DNA of 64,000 nucleotides, taken from contig NZ_CP052860.1 in the NCBI RefSeq assembly GCF_012935715.1, positions 1,736,001 to 1,800,000 of the forward strand. Direction: 5' to 3'. Shown in pieces: positions 50,815 to 59,772 of the stretch. Under the pieces are notes generated by a model. That model worked only from the letters and a program-made list of their open reading frames with translations, made no database searches and had not been told where the DNA came from. The DNA is from Pseudomonas sp. ADAK13 (lineage in GTDB: Bacteria > Pseudomonadota > Gammaproteobacteria > Pseudomonadales > Pseudomonadaceae). Position 1 is the first letter of the stretch, and every line of letters starts with the position of its first letter. The position numbers and the translations under genes were made by a program.

Positions 50815-52209
50815 TCAACGACTCACAGCAATCGCCTGGTTATTCATAATACGCGGAGTCAGGAATACCAGCAGCTCGGATTTTTTCTCCGAAACCACAT
50901 CCCGCCGGAAAAGGCGGCCAAGATACGGCACATCGCCCAAAAATGGCACTTTATCTACCACTTTGCTTTGAGTATTGGAGAAAACCCCGCCAATCACGAT
51001 GGTCTCCCCATCCTTGACCAGCACCTTGGCGTTGACCTCGTTTTTCTTGATCGGCGGCACGTCGTTGAGTTTGTTCAGGTAGTCGGGCTCATCCTTGGTG
51101 ACCTTGACCTCCATGATCACCCAGCCATCCGGGGTGATTTGCGGGGTCACTTCCAATGACAAGGAGGCCTCCTTGAACGATACCGAGGTGGCCCCGGTAG
51201 AACTGGACTCCTGATAAGGAATCTCGGTGCCCTTGAGGATTCGCGCGGTTTCCTTGTCGGAGGTGACGACCTTGGGCTGCGAGACAATTTCCCCGTTGCC
51301 GGTTTTTTCCATGGCCGTCAGTTCCAGGTCCAGCAGCAGGTTGTCGGTGATGAAGGCGACACCCAGGCCGGCGCTGCCGTTGACCGTACCCAGATCGACA
51401 AACGGTGAGCTGGGCGGACTTTCGGGCGGCTCGGCCCCGTCCGCCAGCGGCGTCCTGATCCCGCCGGCGCCCCAGTTCCCCCGGTTGGCCTGCCCGCCCC
51501 AGCGCACGCCGAGACTTTTGTCGTAATCCACGTTGGCCTCGACAATCCGCGCCTCGATCATCACCTGCCGCACCGGTATATCCAGCTGCGCCACTATCCG
51601 GCGCAGCTCCTCCAGGCGCTCCTGGGTCTGGTAGGCGATGATGTTGTTGGTGCGGTCATCCACCGCCACCGAGCCCCGCTCATCGGTTTCACCTTCCAGG
51701 CCCACGGCCGACTGGAACAGCTTGGCCAGGTCCGCCGCCTTGGCGTAGTTGACCTGCAGCAACTCGCGGCGCAGCGGTGCCAGCTCAGTCATTTGCTTGC
51801 GCGACTCCAGCACCAGCAATTCCCGAGCGGCCAACTCCTCGGCCGGCGCGACCAGCAGCACGTTGGCCGTCACACGCTTATCCAACCCCTTGGTTTGCAG
51901 CACCAGGTCCAGAGCCTGGTCCCACGGTACGTCTTTGAGCCGCAAGGTGATCGAACCCTGCACCTCATCGCTGGCCACCAGATTGAGGCCGGCAACATCG
52001 GCAATCTGCTGCAGCACCGCACGCAGTTCGATGTTCTGGAAATTGAGGGACAGCTTGTCGCCAGTAAATGCAACCCGTGCGGTGCTCAGGGGCACGTTGC
52101 CAGGTGGCGGCAGGTGAATCAGGTCGATTCGATTGGGCACAGCCAGGACCATCGGTGCCGTGAACGCTATCCATAGCGCCACACCGAAGGACGAAAAAGT
52201 CCTTTTCAT
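50815..52209 (-). CDS. pilQ: PilQ/HofQ-type secretin, short form
   Basis: 464 residues with a signal peptide (to VLA), an STN/N0 domain ([40 protein letters not shown]), an N1/KH-like domain ([38 protein letters not shown]) and the secretin barrel ([48 protein letters not shown]). It forms the outer-membrane pore for type IV pili or DNA uptake. Full-length Pseudomonas PilQ is about 700 residues with N-terminal AMIN domains; those are absent here, closer to E. coli HofQ (about 412). Confidence 0.92.
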   Translation of the reverse strand: MKRTFSSFGVALWIAFTAPMVLAVPNRIDLIHLPPPGNVPLSTARVAFTGDKLSLNFQNIELRAVLQQIADVAGLNLVASDEVQGSITLRLKDVPWDQALDLVLQTKGLDKRVTANVLLVAPAEELAARELLVLESRKQMTELAPLRRELLQVNYAKAADLAKLFQSAVGLEGETDERGSVAVDDRTNNIIAYQTQERLEELRRIVAQLDIPVRQVMIEARIVEANVDYDKSLGVRWGGQANRGNWGAGGIRTPLADGAEPPESPPSSPFVDLGTVNGSAGLGVAFITDNLLLDLELTAMEKTGNGEIVSQPKVVTSDKETARILKGTEIPYQESSSTGATSVSFKEASLSLEVTPQITPDGWVIMEVKVTKDEPDYLNKLNDVPPIKKNEVNAKVLVKDGETIVIGGVFSNTQSKVVDKVPFLGDVPYLGRLFRRDVVSEKKSELLVFLTPRIMNNQAIAVSR

Positions 52210-52221
52210 TGTTTGTTTCCG

Positions 52222-53238
52222 TTATGAGTTTACGTTCAGGGCAAGGGTTTGCGAGCGTTCCAGCCAAGCGCCCTGGCCATCCGGGAAAAGCTCGGCCAGC
52301 TCGACATGGGAGTCATGAATCGCGGTGATGCGCCCGTGGTCCGGGCCCAGGTAATCGCCGATTGCCAGGCGATGGATAGACGCGGCTCCACGCAGCAGCG
52401 CGAAGGTTTGCGTCTCCAGGGACAAGGTGCCGACCATCTCGAACTGCTCCACGGCGAGGCTTTCGAGCACGCCTCGGGGCCGGGCGAGATCCGGGCCCGC
52501 TACCGGTCGCCCAACGGGCCGCACACGCTGGCGAGAGGGCGACTGGAAAGGATCACGCAAGGACGCAAAATCGCAGGCAATTGGCGGCGGCGGACCGGAT
52601 TCGACCAAAGCCTGCGATGACTCGCGCAAGTCATCACCCGCCTGCTGGTTGTGGCGATAAGTCTTGGCCACCAGGCTGAGGTGCAACAACGAGGGATTTG
52701 CGTGGCTTAGCGCCAGGTCATGCACCGTAACAATCCGGTGCAAGCCGGCCACACCGTTGATGAACGCCGCCAGATCAGGAAAAGCCCCGGTGACGCCAAT
52801 CTGCATGGGCAGCTCGATATAGAGGGGCCGAGGCTGCTCATCCAGAAGTTCGATGCCCTCCAGTACCAGGCCATTGGCGGCACCCAGGCGGCTGATATCT
52901 TCAAGCAGGCCGGGCACTTCGGTATCGGCTGGCAACTGCCGCAACAGGTTGGCGAAACGGCCTTGCATCGTTTCCAGTGCGCGGGCCTGAGATTCCAGAC
53001 CCGCCGCCTGGCTGGTCTTCAGCGCTACCTGCTGTTCAAGCCCCCCTTCCTGCACCTCTAGCTGGTGCAATTGCTCCCGTGACCCGCTCAAGTAGAAGGT
53101 GCTGCCCGCTATCCACAGCAGGCAAACAACCGCGCCACCCAGCAACGCCTTGGCAGGCAGGGGCCAGTTGGCGGCGTTTCGGTAGAGCTGGGCAATTTCA
53201 AGTTCCGTCAGCCTTGGCAAGCCTGACGCCCCTCTCAT
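52222..53238 (-). CDS. PilO-PilP fusion protein of the pilus alignment complex
   Basis: 338 residues. Part 1 (about 1-205) is PilO: cytoplasmic N terminus, transmembrane helix ALLGGAVVCLLWIAGSTFYL, coiled coil, then ferredoxin-like domain (LYIELPMQIGVTGAFPDLAA). Part 2 (about 215-338) is PilP-like: DPFQSPSRQR, then ESLAVEQFEMVGTLSLETQT and FALLRGAASIHRLAIGDYLG, the small beta-sandwich that contacts PilQ. PilP is normally a separate lipoprotein; no lipobox remains in the fusion. No stop or start separates the two. It overlaps pilN by ATGA and precedes pilQ by 12 bp. Confidence 0.85.
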   Translation of the reverse strand: MRGASGLPRLTELEIAQLYRNAANWPLPAKALLGGAVVCLLWIAGSTFYLSGSREQLHQLEVQEGGLEQQVALKTSQAAGLESQARALETMQGRFANLLRQLPADTEVPGLLEDISRLGAANGLVLEGIELLDEQPRPLYIELPMQIGVTGAFPDLAAFINGVAGLHRIVTVHDLALSHANPSLLHLSLVAKTYRHNQQAGDDLRESSQALVESGPPPPIACDFASLRDPFQSPSRQRVRPVGRPVAGPDLARPRGVLESLAVEQFEMVGTLSLETQTFALLRGAASIHRLAIGDYLGPDHGRITAIHDSHVELAELFPDGQGAWLERSQTLALNVNS

Positions 53239-53786
53239 TGGCGCACCTCATCCGAATGACCATGGCGCACCGTCAGTTGAAAGCCGTTGTCCTCGCCGCC
53301 CTGCGCGCCCCGAACCCGTTGAAGCCTTGGCGCCTGCAAGTCATCCGCGGCCTCAAGGCCACGCATCAACTGAGCAATGTCCTGGTTCGACTCGGCAGTG
53401 CCACTGATCGAAACAGCACCACCGTCCACGCTCACCTCTCGCAACTGCACGCCGTCCGGCACGGCACGGGCCAACTGGTCCAGCAACTGGGCACCCTTCG
53501 AACGGTCGTCCTGCAAACCCTGCACGACCTTCATCCGCTCCATCAACTGCTGGCGCTGTTCATGCAACTCGTCGATGGCCTTGATCCGGGAGTCGAGCCC
53601 GGTGACACCCTGGCTCAACTGGCTGTTGCGAGCCATTTGCCGGTCAATCGCGCGATCGATCACCTGGTCTGCCAGCCATACCGCAGCCAGGGCCACAGCC
53701 GCAGCCCCCAACAAGAACACCAGGAAGTATTTGCGCCGCCGCTCATTCCGTTCTGCGCGCCAAGGCAGCAGGTTGATTCGTGTCAT
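53235..53786 (-). CDS. pilN: PilN, type IV pilus assembly inner-membrane protein
   Basis: 183 residues. Starts with the PilN signature MTRINLLPWRAERNERRRKY (INLLPWR binds PilM), followed by one transmembrane helix (FLVFLLGAAAVALAAVWLAD), a coiled coil and a ferredoxin-like periplasmic domain (PDGVQLREVSVDGGAVSISG). The ATG at 53786 shares a base with the pilM stop. The intact PilM-binding motif contrasts with the shortened PilM next door. Confidence 0.93.
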   Translation of the reverse strand: MTRINLLPWRAERNERRRKYFLVFLLGAAAVALAAVWLADQVIDRAIDRQMARNSQLSQGVTGLDSRIKAIDELHEQRQQLMERMKVVQGLQDDRSKGAQLLDQLARAVPDGVQLREVSVDGGAVSISGTAESNQDIAQLMRGLEAADDLQAPRLQRVRGAQGGEDNGFQLTVRHGHSDEVRQ

Positions 53787-54439
53787 CAGTCGAAACTCCT
53801 CAGGGCCAACCCACAGGCCACTCCCATTCCCTGGGCATCCACGGCCCATCGCGCGCCATCGACACGACGGCCCGGCGTGATGCTGTCCGAAGCCTGCCTG
53901 CCCGCGCGAGCCAATGCAAATGCTTCGACATCCACTATCCGCGTCGCCAGCCCGGCCAGGGCCAAAACCGCCTCACGGGCCTCCACCTGCTCCTTGAGGC
54001 AGGCAACCAGCAGCACCTCGATTCGCTGCGGGTCATGGGCCGACGGGCCTTGCACCTGAAAGTCGATGGCCACATCTTCCAACGGATAAGGAATGTACTG
54101 GTCCGCTTCCACGTGGATTCGACGTGTCATTTCAGCCTCCGTGAGTCCCGCCTCCATCTCGATCACCCGGGTAATCACAGACGCCCCGGCCACCGCCACG
54201 GCGGCCTGCCTGAGTGATGTATGGGCCTGTGCCAGCGCCCGGGAAAGGGCCTGCGCGACGGCATCAAAATCGACCACGCTGCTGTCGACCACCGCATGGG
54301 CCGGCAACTGCTGCATGGCATAGGTCCGGACGCTGTAGCCGCCGCCTGAAACCTCCAGCTCCACCAACCTGACACCGGCGTCGTTGATATCGACGCCGAG
54401 CACGGCATCGGCTTTTCGCCTGAAAAATCCCTTTCGCAT
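53786..54439 (-). CDS. pilM: PilM with a large internal deletion
   Basis: 217 residues against about 354 in other Pseudomonas. The N-terminal actin-like half is recognisable (DAVLGVDINDAGVRLVELEV; DVAIDFQVQGPSAHDPQRIE; VLLVACLKEQVEAREAVLAL; ATRIVDVEAFALARA), then about 25 residues of unrelated sequence, then the exact PilM C-terminal end ACGLALRSFD. The second actin-like subdomain with the phosphate-2 loop (normally VVDIGAT-type) and the LLAGGT strand is missing, though the frame is open. First gene of the operon pilM-N-OP-Q. ATG 54439 follows GGGGAG. Probably unable to bind ATP as normal PilM does. Confidence 0.85.
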   Translation of the reverse strand: MRKGFFRRKADAVLGVDINDAGVRLVELEVSGGGYSVRTYAMQQLPAHAVVDSSVVDFDAVAQALSRALAQAHTSLRQAAVAVAGASVITRVIEMEAGLTEAEMTRRIHVEADQYIPYPLEDVAIDFQVQGPSAHDPQRIEVLLVACLKEQVEAREAVLALAGLATRIVDVEAFALARAGRQASDSITPGRRVDGARWAVDAQGMGVACGLALRSFD

Positions 54440-54656
54440 AAAACTCCCCAAAACTTTCCCTGTCTTACGGACTGATTGTTGCCAGGCTTCATGCATTCGG
54501 TCGGCTTGTACGAGCGGCGCGAATGACGCCCGAAGCCGAAAAATGCTTTAATGCCCAGCGTTTTTTCCCGCGTTTATCTGCTGGCCGGGTCGATCCACCG
54601 CTTGCCGTGCATGCCCCGACGCCTAACCCATTCTTTTCCTTGGAAATCCAAAAGCC

Positions 54657-57116
54657 TTGATTCGTCTGCTGAAGTTTTTCGGGTACTCCATTGTCGCGAT
54701 CGTCTGCGGGCTGATGCTCGTGCTCAGCGGGGCCTATCTCTACCTTAGTCCGGGTTTGCCCTCCGTAGAGGCCCTGAGAAGTATCCAGTTGCAGATTCCT
54801 TTGCGGGTCTACAGCAGCGATGAAAAACTGATCGCGGAGTTCGGCGAAATGCGCCGCACCCCGATCCGTTTCGCCGACATTCCACCCAATTTCATCAACG
54901 CCCTGCTGTCGGCTGAAGACGATAACTTCGCCAATCACTATGGCGTCGACCCAAGCAGCCTGGTGCGGGCCGCCACGCAGTTGGTAAAAAGCGGACACAT
55001 TCAGTCCGGTGGCAGCACCATCACCATGCAGGTGGCGAAGAACTTCTTCCTGACCAGCGAACGCAGCTTTTCCCGCAAGGCCACGGAAATCCTCCTGGCG
55101 TTGCAGATCGAACGTCAGCTGACCAAGGACGAGATCCTTGAGCTGTACGTCAACAAGATCTACCTCGGCAACCGTGCCTACGGCATCGAGGCGGCTTCCC
55201 AGGTTTACTACGGCAAGTCGATTCGTGACGCCAGCCTGGCGCAGATGGCGATGATTGCCGGCCTGCCAAAGGCGCCTTCACGCTTCAACCCGCTGGCCAA
55301 CCCGGCGCGCAGTAAAGAGCGTCGCGACTGGATCCTGGGCCGCATGTACAAACTGGGCAAGATCGACCAGGCCGCGTACGAAAGTGCCGTGGCCGAGCCG
55401 TTGAACGCCAGCTACCACGTACCAACGCCGGAAGTGAATGCCCCGTATATTGCCGAAATGGCCCGTGCCGAGATGGTCGGCCGTTACGGCAGCGAGGCGT
55501 ACACCGAAGGTTTCCGCGTGACCACGACGATTCCGAGCAACCTGCAGGAAATCGCCAACAAGTCGGTGCACGATGGCCTGGTCGCCTACGATCAGCGCCA
55601 CGGCTACCGCGGCCCTGAATCGCGCCTGCCGGGCAAGACCCTGAGCGCCTGGACCGTCGAGCTGGGCAAACAGCGCCCGATCAGCGGCCTTGAGCCCGCC
55701 ATCGTCACCCAGGTGAAGAAAGATGGCGTGCAGGTACTGACCCGCACTGGCGAAGAACATGTGTCGTGGGACAGCATGAAATGGGCTCGCCCGTTCCTGA
55801 ACACCAACAGCATGGGCGCGATGCCCAAGCAGCCGTCGGACGTGGCGCAGGTCGGTGACCTGATCCGCGTGCAGCGCCAGAAAGACGACAGCCTCAAATT
55901 CAGCCAGGTGCCGGTGGCGCAGGGCGCCCTGGTATCACTTGACCCGCAGAACGGTGCAATCCGCGCCCTGGTCGGTGGTTTTGCCTTCGAGCAGAGCAAC
56001 TACAACCGCGCCACCCAAGCCAAGCGCCAGCCGGGTTCCAGCTTCAAGCCGTTCATCTACAGCGCTGCACTGGATAACGGCTACACCGCCGCCAGCCTGG
56101 TCAACGATGCACCGATCGTGTTTGTCGACGAGTACCTGGACAAGGTCTGGCGCCCGAAGAACGACACCAACACCTTCCTTGGCCCGATCCGCATCCGCGA
56201 GGCGCTGTACAAGTCGCGTAACCTGGTGTCGATCCGCCTGCTGCAAGCGATGGGTGTAGGCAAGACCATCGACTACATCACCCGCTTCGGCTTCAACAAG
56301 TCGGACCTGCCGCCCAACCTGTCCCTGGCACTGGGTACGGCCACGCTGACGCCGATGGAAATCGCCACCGGCTGGAGCACCTTTGCCAACGGCGGCTACA
56401 AGATCACGCCGTACCTGATCGACAAGATCGAAAGCCGTAGCGGCGAAACCCTGTTCACCGCCAACCCGCCGCGGGTTCCGGGCGACGTGGTCAATGGCGT
56501 CGCAGCCACTGACGGTCAGGCGGCACCGACCAACGGCGGTATCACCATCGAACCGACGCCAGGCGAAGCCCCGGCCGCCGGTGCACCCGCCGCGCCACAA
56601 GCGCCGGCCGTGGCTGAGCGTGTCGTGGATGGCCGTACCACCTACATCCTCAACAGCATCCTGGAAGACGTGATCAAGAAGGGTACTGGCCGTCGCGCAC
56701 TGGCCCTGGGCCGCGCTGACATCGCCGGTAAAACCGGTACCACCAACGACTCCAAGGATGCATGGTTCTCGGGCTACAACGCCGATTACGTGACCACCGT
56801 ATGGACCGGTTACGACCAGCCGGAAAGTCTCGGGCGCCGCGAGTTCGGCGGTACCGTCGCACTGCCGATCTGGATGAGCTACATGGGCGCCGCGCTCAAG
56901 GATATGCCGCTGCATACCCAGCCAGAGCCGGAAGGTATTCTCAGCCTGCGGATCGACCCGGTCAGCGGTCGTGCGGCAGCGCCGAGCACGCCGAATGCGT
57001 ACTTCGAGCTGTTCAAGAGCGAAGACACGCCACCGTCGGTCAACGAACTGGGCAACGGTGTTGCACCGGGCAGCCCGCTGCCGGCGGATGAGGCGGCGCC
57101 GATCGACTTGTTCTGA
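54657..57116 (+). CDS. ponA: Penicillin-binding protein 1A (class A, bifunctional)
   Basis: 819 residues. Polymerises and cross-links peptidoglycan. N-terminal membrane anchor (GYSIVAIVCGLMLVLSGAYL), GT51 transglycosylase (ALLSAEDDNFANHYGVD with catalytic Glu; GGSTITMQVAKNFFLTSERS; EILELYVNKIYLGNRAYGIE), OB-like insert, transpeptidase with active-site Ser in RQPGSSFKPFIYSAAL, second motif SRN and the KTGT triad (GKTGTTNDSKDAWF). Start TTG 54657 gives the expected anchor. Divergent from pilM across 217 bp, as in other pseudomonads. Its terminator now lies beyond an IS element. Confidence 0.97.
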   Translation: MIRLLKFFGYSIVAIVCGLMLVLSGAYLYLSPGLPSVEALRSIQLQIPLRVYSSDEKLIAEFGEMRRTPIRFADIPPNFINALLSAEDDNFANHYGVDPSSLVRAATQLVKSGHIQSGGSTITMQVAKNFFLTSERSFSRKATEILLALQIERQLTKDEILELYVNKIYLGNRAYGIEAASQVYYGKSIRDASLAQMAMIAGLPKAPSRFNPLANPARSKERRDWILGRMYKLGKIDQAAYESAVAEPLNASYHVPTPEVNAPYIAEMARAEMVGRYGSEAYTEGFRVTTTIPSNLQEIANKSVHDGLVAYDQRHGYRGPESRLPGKTLSAWTVELGKQRPISGLEPAIVTQVKKDGVQVLTRTGEEHVSWDSMKWARPFLNTNSMGAMPKQPSDVAQVGDLIRVQRQKDDSLKFSQVPVAQGALVSLDPQNGAIRALVGGFAFEQSNYNRATQAKRQPGSSFKPFIYSAALDNGYTAASLVNDAPIVFVDEYLDKVWRPKNDTNTFLGPIRIREALYKSRNLVSIRLLQAMGVGKTIDYITRFGFNKSDLPPNLSLALGTATLTPMEIATGWSTFANGGYKITPYLIDKIESRSGETLFTANPPRVPGDVVNGVAATDGQAAPTNGGITIEPTPGEAPAAGAPAAPQAPAVAERVVDGRTTYILNSILEDVIKKGTGRRALALGRADIAGKTGTTNDSKDAWFSGYNADYVTTVWTGYDQPESLGRREFGGTVALPIWMSYMGAALKDMPLHTQPEPEGILSLRIDPVSGRAAAPSTPNAYFELFKSEDTPPSVNELGNGVAPGSPLPADEAAPIDLF

Positions 57117-57164
57117 CGTAATCGCCATGTCTAGTCCTGAAATAGGTTTACACCTGTTTCAGTC

Positions 57165-57962
57165 TCAAAACGCCCGATGCACCGCATCGGGCGTTTTGTA
57201 TTTCAGGGATAAGTGCGGCCGCTCCCGGTTGTAGATTTGCACCGACTCATCCACCATTTTCACTGCATCCGCCAGGTCTTTAGGACGATGCAGCAAAAAC
57301 TCAGTCTTCAAAATCCCATTTATCCGCTCCGCCATCGCGTTCTGATAGCAATCATAACCGTCAGTCATTGAGCATCTGATTCCATGCCGGGTATGCATCC
57401 GTTGGTATAAATCGGAGCAGTACTGGGCTCCGCGATCTGAATGATGAATGAGCGGTTGATTGGATTTTCGCTGACTAACAGCCTTCTGCAGCGCCTTGAC
57501 CACCGACTCCGTATGCAGGCTGCCGTGCACATGATGACCCACGATTTTGCGTGAGTACGCGTCTGTTATCAGGCTAACGTAAGCGACACTTTCCCGCGTT
57601 GGGAGATAGGTAATGTCTGCGACCCAAACCTGCTCAGGTCTGCTGGCTACAACTTGTTCCGGGCCAGCTTTGAGTAGGTTGGGGTGACGGCGGAAGCGAT
57701 GATGGCTATGCGTGGTTTTATGATAAGCACGTTTGCGAGGGACCAGCTCTCGCGCCTCTCGCAAGATGGAAAACAGGCGGTCTCGACCGACACGTAGCGC
57801 CGCTGTGGCTTCAATTACCATCAGATGGTGCAGTTTGCGCGTCCCAAGCCTCGGCTGGCGGCGACGCTTTTCCAGAACGAATTCCACGACTTGCTGGTCT
57901 TGGCAAACTCTCGCGTCAAAGGCTCGGTTGCGCTTGTAATACGCTTGGCGCGAAATGCCCAT
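57165..57962 (-). CDS. IS3-family transposase OrfB (DDE integrase core)
   Basis: 265 residues from the ATG at 57962; the conserved frame extends upstream (DLSISRACLFMGISRQAYYK) into orfA, so the working enzyme is the OrfAB frameshift product. RNase H-fold DDE triad: Asp in VWVADITYLPTRES, Asp in LIHHSDRGAQYCSD, Glu in NAMAERINGILKTEFL; ends LSLKYKTPDAVHRAF. All three acidic residues are present. Confidence 0.94.
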   Translation of the reverse strand: MGISRQAYYKRNRAFDARVCQDQQVVEFVLEKRRRQPRLGTRKLHHLMVIEATAALRVGRDRLFSILREARELVPRKRAYHKTTHSHHRFRRHPNLLKAGPEQVVASRPEQVWVADITYLPTRESVAYVSLITDAYSRKIVGHHVHGSLHTESVVKALQKAVSQRKSNQPLIHHSDRGAQYCSDLYQRMHTRHGIRCSMTDGYDCYQNAMAERINGILKTEFLLHRPKDLADAVKMVDESVQIYNRERPHLSLKYKTPDAVHRAF

Positions 57963-57985
57963 AAACAGGCAAGCCCTGCTAATGC

Positions 57986-58387
57986 TCAGGTCTTGGATTT
58001 GCCCTTGCGAGAGGACTTGCCGGGTCGCTTTTTTACGATGGACACACCGTAATCATTTTTCAAGACGTTCACGACAGCTTCAAAGAACTGGGCCTTCTGA
58101 TTGCTCAGCGCCAACTGTTCTTCAAGCTCTTTGATCCGCTGTTCGGGTGTCAGCGGGAGGTTGGGGTCGGTCATCGGCCTGCTCCGCGGCGCTCGGATTG
58201 AGGCGCCTTGGCTCCAGTTCTGTCGGCCATGCTTGCGTAACCAAACCAGTACCGTGGACCGGCCTTGAATGCCAAAGCGCCGTTGAGCCTCTTTATAACT
58301 CAACTCGCCTTTTTCGACTTGATCTACGACTGACAATTTAAAAGCTAGCGTGTAATCGCGCTGGCTCCGCCTTTTTCCCGTATCCAT
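57986..58387 (-). CDS. IS3-family OrfA (helix-turn-helix)
   Basis: 133 residues. N-terminal helix-turn-helix of the HTH_Tnp_1/IS3 OrfA type (MDTGKRRSQRDYTLAFKLSV; SYKEAQRRFGIQGRSTVLVW) that binds the inverted repeats, then a leucine-zipper-like helix (RIKELEEQLALSNQKAQFFE). Ends with a basic tail KKRPGKSSRKGKSKT, encoded just past the frameshift site. Confidence 0.93.
   Translation of the reverse strand: MDTGKRRSQRDYTLAFKLSVVDQVEKGELSYKEAQRRFGIQGRSTVLVWLRKHGRQNWSQGASIRAPRSRPMTDPNLPLTPEQRIKELEEQLALSNQKAQFFEAVVNVLKNDYGVSIVKKRPGKSSRKGKSKT
58028..58034 (-). other. -1 ribosomal frameshift heptamer A_AAA_AAG
   Basis: On the minus strand the codons GTA AAA AAG near the end of orfA contain A AAA AAG. 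Slipping back one base joins the OrfA frame to the OrfB frame (next codons GCG ACC CGG CAA) with no stop before OrfB, the standard IS3-family mechanism for making OrfAB. Confidence 0.85.
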
Positions 58388-58448
58388 TGAATCCTCCTGA
58401 AGATCGGTCAGAAGGTGTAAACCTTATTCAGGACGGGACACCAGCCAC

Positions 58449-58484
58449 AAAAAAGCCCCGACTCGCAAGAGCCGGGGCTTTTTT
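58449..58484. terminator. Bidirectional terminator (formerly shared by ponA and malic enzyme)
   Basis: AAAAAAGCCCCG (58449-58460), inner CTC/GAG pairs, CGGGGCTTTTTT (58473-58484). It ends the maeB transcript 20 bp after the stop on the minus strand. On the plus strand it would have been about 20-25 bp beyond ponA before the IS element inserted between them. Confidence 0.9.
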
Positions 58485-58503
58485 GTGGGTGCGTTACAAC
58501 AGC

Positions 58504-59772
58504 TTAGCCGTTGAACACATCATCCACGCTTTGCAGCGGGTAGTGCTTCGGATACGGCAGGGTGGCCACACCGGTCTCGATCGCGGCTTTGGCCACGGCA
58601 TCGGAGATCAGGGTGATCAGGCGCTTATCCATTGGTTTCGGGATGATGTACTCACGACCGAATTCCAGCTTGATGCCGCCGTAGGCGTCGCACACTTCCT
58701 GAGGCACCGGCAGCTTGGCCAGTTCACGCAGGGCATTGGCGGCAGCCACTTTCATTTCTTCGTTGATGCGCTTGGCGCGAACGTCCAGGGCACCACGGAA
58801 GATGAACGGGAAGCCCAGTACGTTGTTGACCTGGTTCGGGTAGTCCGAACGGCCGGTGGCCATGATCACGTCGCTACGGGTAGCGTGGGCCAGTTCCGGG
58901 GAGATCTCCGGGTCCGGGTTGGAGCACGCGAACACGATCGGGTTGGCCGCCATGGACTTGAGGCCTTCGGCGCTCAGCAGGTTCGGGCCGGACAAGCCAA
59001 CGAACACGTCTGCACCGTCGAGGGCGTCAGCCAGGGTACGCTTGGACGACGGATGCGCGAACATCGCCTTGTACTGGTTCAGGTCGGTACGCTCGGACTG
59101 CACGACGCCCTTGCTGTCCACCATGTAGATGTTTTCCAGCTTGGCGCCCATGCTCACCAGCAACTTCATGCAGGAGATGGCCGCAGCGCCGGCGCCCAGG
59201 CACACGATCTTGGCTTCGCCGAGGGTTTTGCCAGCGATTTCCAGGGCGTTGATCATGCCGGCGGCAGTAACGATTGCGGTGCCGTGCTGGTCATCGTGGA
59301 AAACCGGGATGTCGCACTGTTCGATCAGGGCCTTTTCGATCTCGAAGCACTCAGGTGCCTTGATGTCTTCCAGGTTGATGCCACCGAACGTAATGGAGAT
59401 ACGTTTTACGGTGTCGATGAAAGCCTGTGGGCTCTCGGAATCGACTTCGATGTCGAATACGTCAATGCCGGCGAAGCGCTTGAACAGCACGCCTTTACCT
59501 TCCATGACTGGCTTGGAAGCCAATGGGCCGAGGTTACCCAGGCCCAGGATCGCGGTGCCATCAGAGATCACTGCAACCAGGTTGCCTTTGCCGGTGTACT
59601 TGTAGGCCAGTTCAGGATCGCGGGCGATTTCACGTACGGGCTCGGCAACGCCAGGGCTGTAGGCCAGCGACAGGTCGCGGGCGGTGGCAGTGGCTTTGGT
59701 GAGCTCTACACTCAGCTTTCCTGGACGAGGATGGGCATGATATTCGAGAGCGGCAGTTTTCAAATCAGACAT
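58504..59772 (-). CDS. maeB: NADP-type malic enzyme (short form)
   Basis: 422 residues. Oxidative decarboxylation of malate to pyruvate with NAD(P)[40 protein letters not shown], metal-binding [19 protein letters not shown], nucleotide loop [18 protein letters not shown], and [13 protein letters not shown]. It corresponds to the catalytic half of E. coli MaeB and lacks the C-terminal phosphotransacetylase-like domain. Cofactor preference is inferred from family. Start overlaps the upstream nuclease gene by 8 bp. Confidence 0.93.
   Translation of the reverse strand: MSDLKTAALEYHAHPRPGKLSVELTKATATARDLSLAYSPGVAEPVREIARDPELAYKYTGKGNLVAVISDGTAILGLGNLGPLASKPVMEGKGVLFKRFAGIDVFDIEVDSESPQAFIDTVKRISITFGGINLEDIKAPECFEIEKALIEQCDIPVFHDDQHGTAIVTAAGMINALEIAGKTLGEAKIVCLGAGAAAISCMKLLVSMGAKLENIYMVDSKGVVQSERTDLNQYKAMFAHPSSKRTLADALDGADVFVGLSGPNLLSAEGLKSMAANPIVFACSNPDPEISPELAHATRSDVIMATGRSDYPNQVNNVLGFPFIFRGALDVRAKRINEEMKVAAANALRELAKLPVPQEVCDAYGGIKLEFGREYIIPKPMDKRLITLISDAVAKAAIETGVATLPYPKHYPLQSVDDVFNG

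Larger units (their letters stand above)
57128..58440 (-). mobile_element. Complete IS3-family insertion sequence (1313 bp)
   Basis: Terminal inverted repeats of 27 bp (57128-57154 and 58414-58440) match at 23 positions; both begin TGTC and end GGTTTACACC. The element is flanked by a 3-bp direct duplication CCA (57125-57127 and 58441-58443), the usual IS3-group signature. Two overlapping reading frames with a -1 frameshift site encode OrfA and OrfB. Both ends, both frames and the duplication are intact, so it looks recent and possibly active. Inserted 11 bp after the ponA stop. I cannot assign a named IS or subgroup without a database. Confidence 0.96.
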
